Part shown: piece after piece, positions 13,768 through 14,338 of the stretch
Layout of the letters: each line of letters opens with the position of its first letter
Position numbering within the stretch: the first letter of the stretch is position 1
DNA from: Gammaproteobacteria bacterium
Lineage (GTDB): Bacteria; Pseudomonadota; Gammaproteobacteria; SZUA-21
DNA length: 14,338 nt
Direction: 5' to 3'
Assembly (NCBI GenBank): GCA_027021095.1
Contig: JALUUZ010000136.1
Coordinates: 1 to 14,338 of the forward strand
Translations under genes and position numbers: made by a program
The notes under the pieces: model-generated
The model's input: the letters and a program-made list of their open reading frames with translations, nothing else
Told to the model about the DNA's origin: nothing
Databases searched by the model: none

Positions 13768-14338
13768 CTAGAACCGGATGTGTGTCGAGGCATTCAGGCT
13801 CTTTCGTGCACCACGCCAGTTGTCGATATGGAACTTGGTGAACGGCAGGTTGGTCTTTTCAAAGAACCGCGGCCAGCCGATCCTGTCGATCCAGTCGTTG
13901 ATACGCTCCCAGTCCTTGGCGTCTTCCTTGTAGACTTTGAGGATACGCTTGACGATGGCAGTGGCTTCAGGCCAGCGCGGCGGATTGTTCGGGATGCCGG
14001 CGGCAACCAGCTTCTGGAAGCTGGGCTTGCTGCGGGCATTCGAGTGGTTGCCACCGACCCAGATTGCCAGCTTGGAGTGCTCTGCATCGTTGATCTGCAT
14101 TGGCGGGCATGGCGGGAAGCAGGCACCGCAGCAGATACATTTCTTCTCATCGACCTCGAGTGAAGGCTTGCCGTTGACCATCGCCGGGCGAATCGCTGCA
14201 ACCGGGCAGCGCGCAACGACCGACGGACGCTCACAGACGTTGGAGACCAGGTCGTGGTTGATCTTCGGCGGCTTGGTGTGCTGGACGTTGATCGCGATGT
14301 CGCCCTGTCCGCCACAGTTGATCTGGCAGCAGGAGGTG
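13768..14338 (-). CDS. dsrB: DsrB, dissimilatory sulfite reductase beta subunit, C-terminal part
   Basis: The frame stays open from the stop at 13768 to the right window edge, giving the last 189 residues of a protein normally near 350; the internal Met at 14181 is not the start. The first visible residues (TSCCQINCGGQGDIAIN) contain the Cys-x3-Cys half of the siroheme-[4Fe-4S] site. A ferredoxin insertion follows with KKCICCGACFPPCPPM (visible residues 65-80), the extra [4Fe-4S] cluster of Dsr subunits. The block RWPEATAIVKRILKVYKEDA and the end NASTHIRF also suit DsrB. With DsrA it forms the cytoplasmic alpha2beta2 enzyme that, in this genetic setting, oxidises DsrC-bound sulfur to sulfite. 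dsrA is expected just beyond the edge. Confidence 0.97.
   Translation of the reverse strand, partial: TSCCQINCGGQGDIAINVQHTKPPKINHDLVSNVCERPSVVARCPVAAIRPAMVNGKPSLEVDEKKCICCGACFPPCPPMQINDAEHSKLAIWVGGNHSNARSKPSFQKLVAAGIPNNPPRWPEATAIVKRILKVYKEDAKDWERINDWIDRIGWPRFFEKTNLPFTKFHIDNWRGARKSLNASTHIRF

Noticed and set aside
13794..14315. Arg/Ser-rich minus-strand frame of 173 codons
   Set aside because: Alternate frame inside dsrB; the dsrB frame holds the siroheme and ferredoxin cysteine motifs.

Overview
The window carries most of an oxidative-type (reverse) dissimilatory sulfite reductase (rDsr) locus, and every supported gene lies on the minus strand. Reading in the direction of transcription (right to left) the order is dsrB (3' part only), dsrE, dsrF, dsrH, dsrC, dsrM, dsrK, dsrL, dsrJ, dsrO, dsrP, a TrpD2/YbiB-like gene, dsrN, dsrR, a NarX-like histidine kinase, a NarL-like response regulator, and the first 42 codons of a rhodanese-domain protein. 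The dsrEFH trio, dsrL, and a DsrC with both C-terminal cysteines mark a sulfur oxidizer, not a sulfate reducer. Gene order and moderately high GC fit a gammaproteobacterium of the purple-sulfur-bacteria/Chromatiales-like type. No phototrophy gene is present, so lifestyle beyond sulfur oxidation cannot be read from this window.

Right part (about 12.2-14.3 kb): DsrAB (DsrA lies outside) oxidises sulfur delivered as DsrC trisulfide. DsrEFH passes sulfane sulfur to DsrC through DsrE Cys78 and DsrH Cys20, both visible. A two-tier hairpin begins on the dsrC stop codon, in the longest internal gap of the locus (97 bp), and may set dsrC apart from the downstream genes. Middle part (about 5.2-12.1 kb): DsrMKJOP is the transmembrane electron-transfer complex (cytochrome b DsrM, HdrD-like Fe-S DsrK, triheme cytochrome DsrJ, ferredoxin-like DsrO, NrfD-like DsrP). 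DsrL is the iron-sulfur flavoprotein that exchanges electrons between DsrAB and NAD(P). Left-middle part (2.4-5.2 kb): DsrN is the siroheme amidase, DsrR an A-type-scaffold-like protein without cysteines, and a TrpD2-like gene sits between dsrP and dsrN.

Left end (0-2.5 kb): a two-component system is directly attached to the dsr genes. The kinase start overlaps dsrR, and only 4 bp separate kinase and regulator. The kinase resembles NarX in its cytoplasmic half but has almost no periplasmic loop between its two membrane segments, so it cannot hold the usual nitrate-sensing domain. It carries a Cys-x2-Cys pair just before TM1.

The core system is well known. What is less ordinary is its accessory part: the TrpD2-like gene, the loop-less NarX-like kinase with NarL partner, the rhodanese gene, the absence of dsrS next to dsrR, and the intercistronic hairpin after dsrC. 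I saw no RNA genes, CRISPR arrays, insertion sequences or gene-free stretch above 300 bp. All intergenic gaps are below 100 bp.
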